Translations under genes and position numbers: made by a program
In this document: positions 22,604-22,700 of the stretch, in pieces
Layout of the letters: each line of letters begins with the position of its first letter
Position numbering within the stretch: position 1 is the stretch's first letter
Source of the DNA: Cyrtobacter comes
GTDB taxonomy: Bacteria; Pseudomonadota; Alphaproteobacteria; Rickettsiales; Midichloriaceae
Direction: 5' to 3'
DNA: 22,700 bases
NCBI RefSeq assembly: GCF_034470605.1
Contig: NZ_JARGYT010000012.1
Span: forward strand, 1-22,700
The notes under the pieces: model-generated
What the model was told of the DNA's origin: nothing
Database searches by the model: none
Seen by the model: the letters and a program-made list of their open reading frames with translations, nothing else

Positions 22604-22700
22604 GGCACTGTTAACAAAGGTTTTGCCAAATAATGGAAAAGATGCAATATTATATTGGAGGCGATAAATATGGTATTTAGATGGATAAAAGGTTGTTTCC
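22604..22700 (+). mobile_element. IS element end, outward-facing copy at right edge
   Basis: The tip begins GGCACTGTTAACAAAGG at 22604, and the whole 97 bases are the inverse of window bases 1-96 plus one more base. A GGAGG at 22657-22661 precedes an ORF start at 22670. The tip resembles IS6-family termini. The rest lies beyond the window. Confidence 0.75.
22670..22700 (+). CDS. Start of probable IS transposase (partial)
   Basis: ATG at 22670, eight bases after GGAGG, opens MVFRWIKGCF and runs off the window. It is the same as the partial frame at 30-1 on the minus strand. Transposase identity is inferred from the IS-end context only. Confidence 0.45.
   Translation, partial: MVFRWIKGCF

Overview
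The window looks like part of the chromosome of an AT-rich, host-associated alphaproteobacterium, most likely in Rickettsiales. The housekeeping proteins (NrdB, MurJ, PssA, YciB, RimM, NhaA, DnaX, YbaB, DprA, BolA, GapR/DUF2312) read as alphaproteobacterial. The genome style also fits: long AT-rich spacers with decayed coding remnants, few Shine-Dalgarno sites, IS copies and long acidic repeat proteins. Genus cannot be assigned from the sequence alone. No rRNA, tRNA or CRISPR array was seen.

Layout. Both window edges lie inside the 5' end of the same IS element, in opposite orientation (1-96 and 22604-22700), and each copy abuts a broken gene. On the left is a 5'-truncated acidic repeat protein (to 1744). 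On the right is a 5'-truncated gene, probably the tail of comEC. Equal lengths of IS at each edge suggest that the window is a contig that stops at a repeated IS. From 1804 to 4002 there is a VOC-family gene, a decayed region, a dispersed repeat and a small lipoprotein. From 4003 to 7234 runs nrdB-murJ-pssA, closely packed on the + strand. The spacer 7235-7785 holds three separate inverted-repeat structures. A DUF2066-like exported protein and yciB then diverge from a 32-bp gap. A terminator at about 9465-9495 separates yciB from the minus-strand genes dnaX, ybaB, nhaA and rimM. dprA diverges from dnaX. A 0.6-kb spacer leads to bolA.

From 15441 to 20498 three minus-strand genes of unknown function form an accessory block. 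It contains a protein with an N-terminal hydrophobic stretch and 195-bp tandem repeats, a 328-residue unknown, and a LysM plus calcium-loop protein whose gene overlaps the 328-residue gene. Its large products resemble secreted or surface proteins, and it is the best candidate here for an undescribed host-interaction system. A minus-strand operon follows at 20890-22603: the comEC-like remnant, an AI-2E-family permease and GapR, with 1-bp spacing and an 8-bp overlap.

Main points for a second look: (1) dnaX ends early at a run of ten A, and its conserved C-terminus continues in the neighbouring frame, which fits a slippage-dependent gene or a homopolymer error; (2) four copies of a roughly 75-bp MITE-like repeat; (3) the LysM/EF-hand protein with its translationally coupled partner; (4) two unrelated proteins with near-identical long tandem repeats; (5) a competence gene apparently broken by the IS while dprA is intact.
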